Part shown: positions 8,407 through 16,015 of the stretch, piece by piece
Layout: each line of letters starts with the position of its first letter
Position numbering within the stretch: position 1 is the stretch's first letter
DNA from: Lachnospiraceae bacterium
GTDB lineage: Bacteria > Bacillota_A > Clostridia > Lachnospirales > Lachnospiraceae
DNA: 64,000 nt
Assembly: GCA_009774465.1 (NCBI GenBank)
Contig: VSNT01000002.1
Span: 1-64,000 of the forward strand
Reading direction: 5' to 3'
The notes under the pieces: generated by a model
Told to the model about the DNA's origin: nothing
Databases searched by the model: none
The model's input: the letters and a program-made list of their open reading frames with translations, nothing else
Program-made: the position numbers and the translations under genes

Positions 8407-9255
8407 CTACTCAAGTCCCCTTCCTGTAAGTTCCATAAAAACAGTTTCCAAATCAGGTTCTGTGGAATGAATGGTTTCCACCATTTCCTTAGCCAGATAT
8501 TCCTTTACCTCATCCGCTGACAGCTTTCCATTTGGCAACATTACATTTCTTCCATCCAGGAGCCTGATCTTCAGCCTGTTTTGATGATTATACCTTAAGC
8601 AAATTTCCTTAGGCGCCCCATATTCCACAATCTTTCCTTCATTTAAAAGGGCAATATGGTCACACAGTTTTGCTGCTTCCTCCATATTATGCGTTGTCAG
8701 AAATATGGCCGCACCTCTTTCCTGCTGTTTTTTGATTAATTGATGAATCATGGCTGCTGCCTGGGGATCAAGACCGCTAGTGGGTTCATCCAGAAAAAGA
8801 ATCTCCGGCTCATTCATTACCGCTCTGGCTAACGCCAGCCTTCCCCTCATACCTTTTGAAAGCTTTGATACCGGCTCTCTGGCTGCCTCTAGCAGATCCA
8901 CCTGTTTCAGCACTTCTGATATTCTGCCCGGCCGCACACCATAAATTTTTGCAAAAAGCTTTAAGTTATCATAACAGGATAATCTTTCATACAATCCCAG
9001 ATTATCCATCATCATTCCCATTTTCCGGTAAATGGAAGCGCTAAGTGCTCCCGTGTCTTTTCCAAGTGTCCTGCTTGCCCCTTCCGTACATCGGAGCTGT
9101 CCTGTCAGTATCTTAATGATTGTAGTTTTCCCGGCTCCGGAAGGTCCGAGTAGTCCAAAAATCTCTCCGGAGGAAACTTTTAAGTTAACTCCCTTTAATA
9201 CTTCCTTATGATCAAAATTCTTTACAACATTCTGCATTTCAATTACATATTCCAT
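8407..9255 (-). CDS. ABC transporter ATP-binding protein
   Basis: A 282-residue ATPase of the DrrA/NatA export type. Walker A is GPSGAGKT at 37-44, the signature is SKLSKGMRGRLALARA, Walker B is ILFLDEPTSGLDP, and the H-loop is TTHNM. The C-terminal ~70 residues form the extra domain usual for ABC-2 ATPases. It overlaps the upstream DUF3021 gene by 13 bases and abuts the permease gene, which implies translational coupling and a two-component exporter. Confidence 0.93.
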   Translation of the reverse strand: MEYVIEMQNVVKNFDHKEVLKGVNLKVSSGEIFGLLGPSGAGKTTIIKILTGQLRCTEGASRTLGKDTGALSASIYRKMGMMMDNLGLYERLSCYDNLKLFAKIYGVRPGRISEVLKQVDLLEAAREPVSKLSKGMRGRLALARAVMNEPEILFLDEPTSGLDPQAAAMIHQLIKKQQERGAAIFLTTHNMEEAAKLCDHIALLNEGKIVEYGAPKEICLRYNHQNRLKIRLLDGRNVMLPNGKLSADEVKEYLAKEMVETIHSTEPDLETVFMELTGRGLE

Positions 9256-9761
9256 TTCTGCTCTTTTCCTCCTTCCCCTTCACTAAAAGCAGCTTCCTGT
9301 TTCTTTAATTTTACAAGAGCCTCTTCCATTTTCCTGTTTTCTATCTTTTCCTTCCACATGGTAACAACAGTACTCACCACAAAGCAAACCCCAAAGCATA
9401 AAATAAACATAACCCAGGGGAGCCACATACCTGTAGGAAACCAGTCAAACCACAAGACAAAAACCACTATCATGGCTACCTCTGACAAGACCATGCAGGC
9501 AGTCCTTCCCACAATAGACATTTTTTTTATGAAAACATCCGTAAAGAAAAGATACCTGATTATTGTGGTAATTGCCGATACTGCCAAAAACTGCACCATT
9601 GTTGCTGTACTAAGCCCATTGCTGCCTAATGAAAACATGCTGGAGACTTCTTTTGCTTCCTCCCCAAACAAAAAACAAAAAAGGTTCAGCCATGAAATGG
9701 AAAATCCAAATGTGGTAAATGTCATTGCCACATAATCAAATATTGTTTTTTTCTCTTCCAT
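9243..9761 (-). CDS. DUF3021 membrane protein
   Basis: A 172-residue membrane protein with four predicted helices (about 12-30, 50-70, 83-105, 112-135) and a charged C-terminal tail likely to be cytoplasmic and helical. The arrangement and the fixed neighbourhood (LytTR gene immediately upstream with no spacer, ABC genes downstream) match the DUF3021 family. These proteins are thought to work with the adjacent LytTR regulator, possibly sequestering it at the membrane; that role is inferred from context only. Confidence 0.82.
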   Translation of the reverse strand: MEEKKTIFDYVAMTFTTFGFSISWLNLFCFLFGEEAKEVSSMFSLGSNGLSTATMVQFLAVSAITTIIRYLFFTDVFIKKMSIVGRTACMVLSEVAMIVVFVLWFDWFPTGMWLPWVMFILCFGVCFVVSTVVTMWKEKIENRKMEEALVKLKKQEAAFSEGEGGKEQKWNM

Positions 9762-10202
9762 CTATTTTACCCCCAATTTCTTTCTCAGCTCTTCCGCATA
9801 TTGCCTGGATACCATAATCTGCTCCCCATTCTCCATAGTTACCTTTATCTTTCTGTTCACATCCGTCTTTAAAGACTTAATATACCGCAGCGCCGCCACA
9901 CAGGATTTACTGGCACGGAAAAATCCGCATTCATCAAGCTGCTGCTCCAGTTCATACAGTTTAAAACCGGATTCATATACATCTTCCCTGGTATAAACAA
10001 AAGTTTTTCTATCCACAGATTCTAAATAAATCACCTTCGAAACATCAAGAATGTAAGTCTCCTCCCCCTTTTTAACCAATAGCTGCCTTTCCATCATCCT
10101 GAGAGTTGCCAGCACTTTTTCTATTTCCGGCGTCAGCCTGCTGCAGGAAATCACCACTTCTATATCCTTAATATCTTCTTCTACATTTATCGATATCTTC
10201 AA
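9762..10202 (-). CDS. LytTR DNA-binding regulator without receiver domain
   Basis: A 146-residue transcription factor lacking a receiver. Residues 1-40 are a small N-terminal part and 45-143 the LytTR domain, with IYLESVDRKTFVYT, GFFRASKSCVAALRYIKSL and VSRQYAEELRKKL as landmarks. The frame has no early ATG: the start is a TTG at 10202 preceded by GGGGTGAGGG, and family members begin MKI at this place. It is first in the operon with DUF3021 and an ABC exporter and probably autoregulates it. A double-hairpin element lies 12 bp upstream of its start, in the leader. Confidence 0.87.
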   Translation of the reverse strand: MKISINVEEDIKDIEVVISCSRLTPEIEKVLATLRMMERQLLVKKGEETYILDVSKVIYLESVDRKTFVYTREDVYESGFKLYELEQQLDECGFFRASKSCVAALRYIKSLKTDVNRKIKVTMENGEQIMVSRQYAEELRKKLGVK

Positions 10203-10213
10203 TCCCTCACCCC

Positions 10214-10311
10214 TTTATTCCCGCGAGCAACGAGCCAAAGTCATGCTTGCATGACCTTGGCGACTGCCGCGAGGGTGAAATACCGCAGCTTGCTGCGGGG
10301 TATTTCACTTC
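10214..10311. repeat. 98-bp double-hairpin dispersed element
   Basis: Two strong palindromes in tandem. The first is CCAAAGTCATGC / GCATGACCTTGG (10235-10260). The second is GTGAAATACCGCAGC / GCTGCGGGGTATTTCAC (10275-10308, two-base bulge). CCGCGAG occurs at both flanks of the first hairpin. Both outer ends recur joined together, without the interior, at 56513-56538 at the upp stop codon. It looks like a small non-coding mobile or REP/MITE-like element; here it forms the leader of the LytTR operon. Confidence 0.75.
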
Positions 10312-10498
10312 TTTTTATGTCAGACAATTGCCTGCCCTGTTACATGATTGAACATAGCATACCCTTTTTCTATCTGCAAGATGCCAAAACCTGTTCTGCC
10401 TGTTTTCTTACCTTAAATGCAAAAAAGCCTCCAGAAGTTGTAAAGCTCACCAAATCAGTATATAATCAAAGTATTTCATATTTGGGAGGAAATACAGT

Positions 10499-10786
10499 AT
10501 GTTTTCGTATGAAGAAATACAAAAGTACAATGAAACCGATATTTGTATTTATAAATATATTGTTTCAAATATCGACAAAATTCCGTATATGACTATCAGG
10601 GAGCTTGCAAAAGAGATTCAAGTGTCAACTTCCACTATCCTTCGCTTCTGCATTAAGAACAATTTTGACGGATATTCCGAATTTAAGAACGCCTTAAAAA
10701 ACAAAATTAATTTACAAACTGCCCGTCCGCCTATGGAAGATTTACAGGAGCTTTCTGATTTTTTTGCAAGAGCAAATTCAAGCTAG
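10499..10786 (+). pseudogene. RpiR/MurR-family regulator remnant (HTH domain only)
   Basis: Ninety-five residues carrying only the N-terminal helix-turn-helix of RpiR-type sugar-phosphate regulators: TIRELAKEIQVSTSTILRFC followed by GYSEFKNAL. A full member is about 250-290 residues with a C-terminal SIS phosphosugar-binding domain, absent here. After the stop, another frame (about 10787-10880) reads LEDVFYPIETFQW, reminiscent of the SIS region. This suggests an internal deletion plus frameshift, not a designed short protein. The ATG at 10499 follows TTGGGAGGAAA. It may still make a DNA-binding stub. Confidence 0.7.
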
Positions 10787-10898
10787 GGCATTTTGCCATA
10801 GGGCTGGAAGATGTATTTTATCCAATAGAAACATTCCAGTGGAAAAACACAGATTCCTGTTATTTTTGTTATTGAAATGCTGGCAAAAAGAATATAAA

Positions 10899-10937
10899 GT
10901 AACAGCCTGTTACTTGCTTTGTAACAGGTTATTTTCT
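10899..10937 (+). promoter_or_regulatory. three-arm hairpin leader upstream of the acetyltransferase
   Basis: GTAACAG, CTGTTAC and GTAACAGG arms allow two exclusive structures: 10899-10913 as one small palindrome, or 10904-10930 as a 10-bp hairpin followed by ATTTTCT. It could be a terminator for the RpiR remnant, an attenuator, or an operator. Confidence 0.45.
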
Positions 10938-10961
10938 ACTATGGAACATGGAGGTAATACT

Positions 10962-11549
10962 ATGACTGAATTAGAAAAATGTATGGCAGGAGAATATTAC
11001 AACTGCCATGATGAAATCTTTTTGGATATGAAAAGTTATGCAAGAAAGTTATTGCAGAAATATAACGCCCTTGCCTATGAACAGCAGGCGGAAAAAATAA
11101 ATATCTTAAAACAGTTGTTTGGGGAAATTGGCACAAATGTATCTGTGGGACTTCCATTTATCTGCGATTATGGAAAAAATATTTATCTGGGAAACAATGT
11201 ATCCGTAAATATGAATTGCACATTTGTAGACTGCAACAAAATAACAATTGGCGATAATGTATTGATTGCATCAAATGTGCAGCTTTATACAGCAACACAC
11301 CCTGTTGAATTGTCAGAAAGGCTTACACCAAACTGGTATCCTGAAACAGGGCAGTATTTTTGCCGTACCTACGCATTACCTATCAAAATTGGAAGCGGCT
11401 GTTGGCTGGGCGGGGGTGTGATTGTCCTTCCGGGCGTAACAATAGGCGATGGTTCTGTTATAGGAGCCGGAAGCGTTGTAACAAAAGATATACCGGCAAA
11501 CTCACTGGCAGTGGGCAGCCCCTGCCATGTCATCCGGAACATTAACTGA
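10962..11549 (+). CDS. sugar O-acetyltransferase (maltose/galactoside type)
   Basis: Acetyl-CoA-dependent hexapeptide-repeat transferase of 195 residues, in the Maa/LacA/NodL family. The N-terminal helical mac domain (EKCMAGEYYNCHDE) precedes left-handed beta-helix repeats (IYLGNNVSVNMNCTFVD, ITIGDNVLIASNVQL, then GGGVIVLPGVTIGDGSVIGAGS). The catalytic His is in TATHPV. ATG 10962 follows GGAGGTAAT; an upstream frame extension is not coding. It acetylates sugars in the cytoplasm, probably for detoxification. It may once have been controlled by the adjacent RpiR remnant. Confidence 0.92.
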   Translation: MTELEKCMAGEYYNCHDEIFLDMKSYARKLLQKYNALAYEQQAEKINILKQLFGEIGTNVSVGLPFICDYGKNIYLGNNVSVNMNCTFVDCNKITIGDNVLIASNVQLYTATHPVELSERLTPNWYPETGQYFCRTYALPIKIGSGCWLGGGVIVLPGVTIGDGSVIGAGSVVTKDIPANSLAVGSPCHVIRNIN

Positions 11550-11563
11550 TATGATTCCCATTT

Positions 11564-12874
11564 TTATTTTCTCTTTAAATCTCCAGTCGCCGGATTGTTA
11601 AGAAGCCTTCCCTCTGCATCAAATCGGGAGCCATGACAAGGACAGTCCCAAGTACGCTCTGCGGAATTCCATTTCAGAACACATCCAAGATGCGGGCACC
11701 TGGGCTTTGAAGGTGTAAGCAGACTGACAACCGCTTCCAGTCCGTTAACTGCAAGTTGTGGCTTCCACATACTTCTTGAAGGATTAAAAACTTCTGCATA
11801 GGGATTTTCTTTTTCCAAAATCTGGTCTGTCAGAATTTGTGCTGCAAGCATAGAAGAAGTCATCCCCCATTTATTAAATCCTGTCGCCACAAGTCCATCC
11901 GGCATATGCTTTCCATATGCCCCAATATAGGGAATATTGTCAAGCGTCATGCAGTCCTGGGCAGCCCATGCATATTTAATTGATGCGTCAGGATAATACT
12001 GATGTGCAAATTCTTTTAACTCCTGCCAGCAGCCGCCCTGCTTTCCTGTTCTGTGGGAACCGCCTCCCAAAAAAAGCAAATCCTTATCATTTCGAAAGGA
12101 CAGCCCTTTCATATCCTCATCAATATAGATTCCCTCTACATCTTTGGCATTTTCCAGTGCAATCACATAAGAACGATGCTGATACATTTTTAAGAAATAA
12201 AGCCCATGCTTATTATCAATAGGGAAATGTGTGGTAAATATTACTTTCCTGTAAGTAATATCTCCTCTGTCAGTCACCGCTGTGTGATCCTTAAATTCTT
12301 TTACAAAGGTATCTTCATAAATAGTAAGCCCCTGGGCGATTTTTGCAGCAAATTTAAGAGGATGAAACTGTGCCTGGTGCTCCATATAAACCGCCCCTTT
12401 GGTCTGCATGGGCAGTTTCGGTGTGTCCACCACTTTGGCATCCCATCCAAGATGCCGAAGCGCATCTGCTTCATCCTCTAATTTTTTTCTATTATCTAAT
12501 GAATAAACATAGGAAGCCACTTCTTTGTAATCACAATCCATTCCTCTGCAAAGTTCCCCAAAACTTTGTATGGCTTTTAAGTTGGCCTCCAAATACAGCT
12601 TTGCTCTCTCTTCTCCTGCCTGACGCAGAAGCTTATCATAAATCAGTCCATGCGCCGCTGAAATTTTTGCAGTGGTATTTTGAGTAACCCCACAGCAGAT
12701 CTTTCTTCCTTCCACAAGAACATAGTCTATACCTGCCTTCTGCAGAAAATAAGCACACAAAAGACCTGCCATTCCGCCGCCAATAATCAATACATCCGTT
12801 TTTCTGCTGCCATCAAGCCTTTCAAACTGCGGCAGATTACTCTGCGCCTTCCAGACAGATTCCCTCTTTTCCAC
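11564..12874 (-). CDS. FAD-dependent oxidoreductase with C-terminal Rieske domain
   Basis: A 436-residue protein of the YhfW type. The N-terminal dinucleotide fold GGGMAGLLCAYFLQKAG begins near residue 32 and belongs to the DAO (glycine oxidase-like) family. The last ~60 residues are a Rieske 2Fe-2S domain with ligands in CPHLGC and CPCHGSRFD. The start is a GTG at 12874 preceded by GGAGG eight bases upstream. Substrate unknown. Its close position behind the flavodiiron protein gene (73 bases) suggests a shared redox or stress role, but separate transcription is possible. Confidence 0.92.
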   Translation of the reverse strand: MEKRESVWKAQSNLPQFERLDGSRKTDVLIIGGGMAGLLCAYFLQKAGIDYVLVEGRKICCGVTQNTTAKISAAHGLIYDKLLRQAGEERAKLYLEANLKAIQSFGELCRGMDCDYKEVASYVYSLDNRKKLEDEADALRHLGWDAKVVDTPKLPMQTKGAVYMEHQAQFHPLKFAAKIAQGLTIYEDTFVKEFKDHTAVTDRGDITYRKVIFTTHFPIDNKHGLYFLKMYQHRSYVIALENAKDVEGIYIDEDMKGLSFRNDKDLLFLGGGSHRTGKQGGCWQELKEFAHQYYPDASIKYAWAAQDCMTLDNIPYIGAYGKHMPDGLVATGFNKWGMTSSMLAAQILTDQILEKENPYAEVFNPSRSMWKPQLAVNGLEAVVSLLTPSKPRCPHLGCVLKWNSAERTWDCPCHGSRFDAEGRLLNNPATGDLKRK

Positions 12875-12947
12875 CTTTTATACCTCCAAAATATATCCTG
12901 TGAAAGTATTGTGTGCAGATAAGAGAAAAATATGTTTCTGATTTTTC

Positions 12948-14126
12948 TTATGCTAAAAGTGCATCAGCCAATTGCCTTAACTGCTCCTCGGATTGCTGGT
13001 TCAGGGTTGATTTGATGGTTACCACCGGCTCTAATATGGTGATTTCTTTCATCCCCGAAAGCCCTTCCTTCATCAGCTTTCCTGCTATAGGCGCCCAGCT
13101 TCCGTTTTCCATCAGTCCAACAGTGCGCTTCTGGTAATTTTTTGCTTTTAAATGGGCAAGGAAGCTTTCCATACAGGGGAATAAACCGGCATCATAGGTA
13201 GCTGCTGCCAGCACCATTTTATCATAGCGGAAAGCATCTTCTATTGCTTCTGCCATATCATCCCTTGCCAGATCAAAACATGCCACCTTTTTTGCACCCT
13301 TTTCTTCCAACATGGAAGCCAGCTTCAAAGCAGCCTGCTTTGTATTTCCATGAATAGATGCATAGGCAATCACGATTCCCTCATCTTCCGGTGTATAGCT
13401 GCTCCATGTCTGGTATTTTTCCAGATAATAGGCGAGCCCTTTTTCTCCTTCATTGTCTGATAAAACAGGGCCATGCAAAGGGCAGATCATCTGAATCTCC
13501 AAAGCAGATGCCTTTTTAAGCAGTGCCTGCACCTGAGCGCCATACTTGCCTACGATATTCATATAATAACGTCTTGCCTCACATGTCCAGTCTTCCTTCG
13601 TATCCAGCGTTCCAAACTTTCCAAAAGCATCTGCTGAAAAGAGCACTTTTTCTGTCTTATCATAAGTTACCATTACTTCCGGCCAATGCACCATCGGCGC
13701 CATCAAAAAGGTCAGCACATGCTTTCCTAAAGAAAGTTCTTCCCCTTCTTTCACCACCACGCTGCGCCCGCTTAAATCAATTGAAAAAAACTGCGGCATC
13801 ATGCTAAGTGCTCTTGCATTGGAAACAAGCTGCGCCTCTGGATACTTTTCAAGGAAATTCTGGATATTTCCTGAATGGTCCGGCTCTAAATGATTCACAA
13901 TCAAATAATCCGGTTCTTTTCCCTCCAAAACCTTTTCCAGATTTTCAAACCATTCTTTCGTTCCCCTCTTGTCCACGCTGTCCATAACAGCAATCTTTTC
14001 ATCCAGAATTACATAGGAATTGTAGGATACCCCATTAGGCACCACATATTGACTCTCAAACAGGTCAATATCTCTGTCATTTACTCCTGCGTACTTAATG
14101 CTGTCGGTCACAACTACATTCTGCAT
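12948..14126 (-). CDS. flavodiiron protein (A-type flavoprotein)
   Basis: A 392-residue cytoplasmic enzyme reducing O2 and/or NO in anaerobes. The N-terminal metallo-beta-lactamase-like di-iron domain has H79-x-E81-x-D83-H84 in NHLEPDHSGN and further ligands in PMVHWPE and CPLHGPVL. A flavodoxin domain starts near 252 with the FMN phosphate loop YASIHGNTK. There is no C-terminal rubredoxin extension, so it is the minimal class. ATG 14126 follows AAGGAGG. It fits an obligate anaerobe coping with transient oxygen. Confidence 0.96.
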   Translation of the reverse strand: MQNVVVTDSIKYAGVNDRDIDLFESQYVVPNGVSYNSYVILDEKIAVMDSVDKRGTKEWFENLEKVLEGKEPDYLIVNHLEPDHSGNIQNFLEKYPEAQLVSNARALSMMPQFFSIDLSGRSVVVKEGEELSLGKHVLTFLMAPMVHWPEVMVTYDKTEKVLFSADAFGKFGTLDTKEDWTCEARRYYMNIVGKYGAQVQALLKKASALEIQMICPLHGPVLSDNEGEKGLAYYLEKYQTWSSYTPEDEGIVIAYASIHGNTKQAALKLASMLEEKGAKKVACFDLARDDMAEAIEDAFRYDKMVLAAATYDAGLFPCMESFLAHLKAKNYQKRTVGLMENGSWAPIAGKLMKEGLSGMKEITILEPVVTIKSTLNQQSEEQLRQLADALLA

Positions 14127-14187
14127 TTTTTATTTTCCTCCTTAAATTAATTGCATCTATTTACGTTATATTTTGTATAACTTTCTT

Positions 14188-14970
14188 TCACGCTCTTCTG
14201 TCACCCAGCGCTGCAACCTGCAAAAGAAGCTTTTCTACCAGTTCCTTTGAAACTACATCATACATGTATCTTTGCTCTCCCTGAAACATACTGTAGGATA
14301 CCCCATTTCTGACTGTAGTTGCATCTTCTTTCCAGCCTTTACAGGAACTGTGCACCTGAGTTACCTTTGTCTTTGTTATCAGTTCACATACATTATCTGC
14401 ATTCACACCACTGCCTGCAAGAATCTGTATCCTGTCTCCATACCTCTCCTGCAGCGTTCGCAAAAGCTCTGCGCCTTCCATTGCCTTGTTTTTCAATCCG
14501 CTGGTCAATACCCGGTCTGCCCCCAAATCTATCAGTTGTTCCATCACAGAAAAAGGATCCTCCACACAGTCAAAAGCCCGATGAAACACTGCTTCTTTTC
14601 CGGCATCTTTAATCAGGTCTATCATGCGCTTATTTTTTTCCTCATCAGGAAAGCCATTCTCCTTAAGGCATCCAAAGGCAATTCCATCAGCACCATTTTT
14701 AAGCAGTTCGATACAGGATGCCTCCATCTCAGAAAATTCTTCCTGTGTATAGCAAAATCCGGCTCCCCTTGGCCGCACCATTGCAACTACTTTTAAGGAA
14801 GGCATGTTTTCTTTCACCAGTCGTAAGGTCGCTGCCGCCGGCGTCAAGCCGCCCAATGCCAGAGCACTGTTCAGCTCAATGCGCTGCGCACCTCCCTCAA
14901 AGGCCTGCTGTGCATCATAATAACCGCCGCAGCAAATTTCAACCATATAACCGGAACTATTCTCAGCCAT
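14188..14970 (-). CDS. cutC: CutC family protein
   Basis: A 260-residue TIM-barrel protein of the CutC family, named for copper homeostasis in E. coli, although the biochemical function is unproven. Landmarks: EGGAQRIELNSALALGGLTPA near the start, MVRPRGAGFCYT, FHRAFDCVEDP and ILAGSGVNADN. AAAGGAG precedes the ATG at 14970. It is 35 bases upstream of the ion-channel gene on the same strand, so the two may be co-transcribed. No copper-binding motif is visible. Confidence 0.92.
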   Translation of the reverse strand: MAENSSGYMVEICCGGYYDAQQAFEGGAQRIELNSALALGGLTPAAATLRLVKENMPSLKVVAMVRPRGAGFCYTQEEFSEMEASCIELLKNGADGIAFGCLKENGFPDEEKNKRMIDLIKDAGKEAVFHRAFDCVEDPFSVMEQLIDLGADRVLTSGLKNKAMEGAELLRTLQERYGDRIQILAGSGVNADNVCELITKTKVTQVHSSCKGWKEDATTVRNGVSYSMFQGEQRYMYDVVSKELVEKLLLQVAALGDRRA

Positions 14971-15005
14971 TTCTCCGCTCCTTTCCGTGTAAGTTCATCT
15001 TTTTA

Positions 15006-15974
15006 TCAGCTTCCAACCTGATAAAGCAAAATATCTCCCTCTTTTATTACAATTCCTTCCGTAGGCAATACTACCGCTCCATTTCTCACAAATGCAATCA
15101 CATCAATATGATACCCATTTTCTATATTTTGTACCGTTTTTCCCGTAAATGGCCCTAAAGCTCCTACCGTAACGCTCACTGTCCCTCTTGTACCACCGGA
15201 GTTTTTGTTTTTATTTTGAAGCTGCGTATACTGTTCCACAAACCCGGCGGAAATAATACCTGTGGGAATGGCCACAACACCTACTCCCAACAGAGAAATG
15301 ATAATTGCCATTCCCCGCCCTAACACGGTAACCGGATAAATATCGCCATATCCCACTGTAAGAATAGTGGAAATGCTCCACCAGATACCGGAAAAAGCAT
15401 TATTAAATACTTCCGGCTGCGCTTCATGTTCTGCACTGTACATACACAAAGAGGAGGACAGCATCAGCACAAAAATAATAAAAACAGAAGAAATGATCTG
15501 ATTCCTTTTTTCATACAAAACAGATGTGATCACATGAAAAGAATCATAATAGGCATTGATTCTGAACAGGTGAAATATTCTCACCACCCGCAGCATTCGA
15601 AACACAACAAATCCCGACAGGAAAAAGAAAGGAAGAATCGTAAAAAGGTCAACCATCCCGTCAAAGGAAAAAACAAACCTGAAAATCGCTTTTCCTCTGG
15701 TTTTGTCTGGATAAAGGAATTCTGCTGTCCAAATCCGCAGAAAATACTCTACACAAAATATGGCCACCGTCACTGTTTCAATCCCTTTAAATACTGCCTC
15801 ATAGGGTTTTAGCGAATCAAAGGTCTCCATAAATAAGACTGCAATATTGGCAAGTATTACCAAAACAATGAAAATATCAAAGGCGCGGCTTATAAAGTCC
15901 TCCCGCCTGCCAATCTGTATAATATCAAAAATACGCTTTTTTCTTTCTCTCATTCCAATCCCCATACATATCAT
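15006..15974 (-). CDS. voltage-gated-type potassium channel with TrkA-C-like tail
   Basis: A 322-residue six-helix cation channel. The first four helices run about 30-150, including a partly charged segment FRMLRVVRIFHLFRI resembling a voltage sensor. The pore helix and selectivity filter ILTVGYGDIYPV lie near 215, followed by S6. The C-terminal ~55 residues (GPFTGKTVQNI to EGDILLYQVG) resemble a short TrkA-C regulatory domain. An ATG at 15953 (MRERKK), six bases from GGGG, is an equally good start. Likely imports or gates K+ across the cell membrane. Confidence 0.9.
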   Translation of the reverse strand: MICMGIGMRERKKRIFDIIQIGRREDFISRAFDIFIVLVILANIAVLFMETFDSLKPYEAVFKGIETVTVAIFCVEYFLRIWTAEFLYPDKTRGKAIFRFVFSFDGMVDLFTILPFFFLSGFVVFRMLRVVRIFHLFRINAYYDSFHVITSVLYEKRNQIISSVFIIFVLMLSSSLCMYSAEHEAQPEVFNNAFSGIWWSISTILTVGYGDIYPVTVLGRGMAIIISLLGVGVVAIPTGIISAGFVEQYTQLQNKNKNSGGTRGTVSVTVGALGPFTGKTVQNIENGYHIDVIAFVRNGAVVLPTEGIVIKEGDILLYQVGS

Positions 15975-16015
15975 AAGCGATACCTGCGGTACTGCTCCAA
16001 CAGGTTCTGCTGTAC

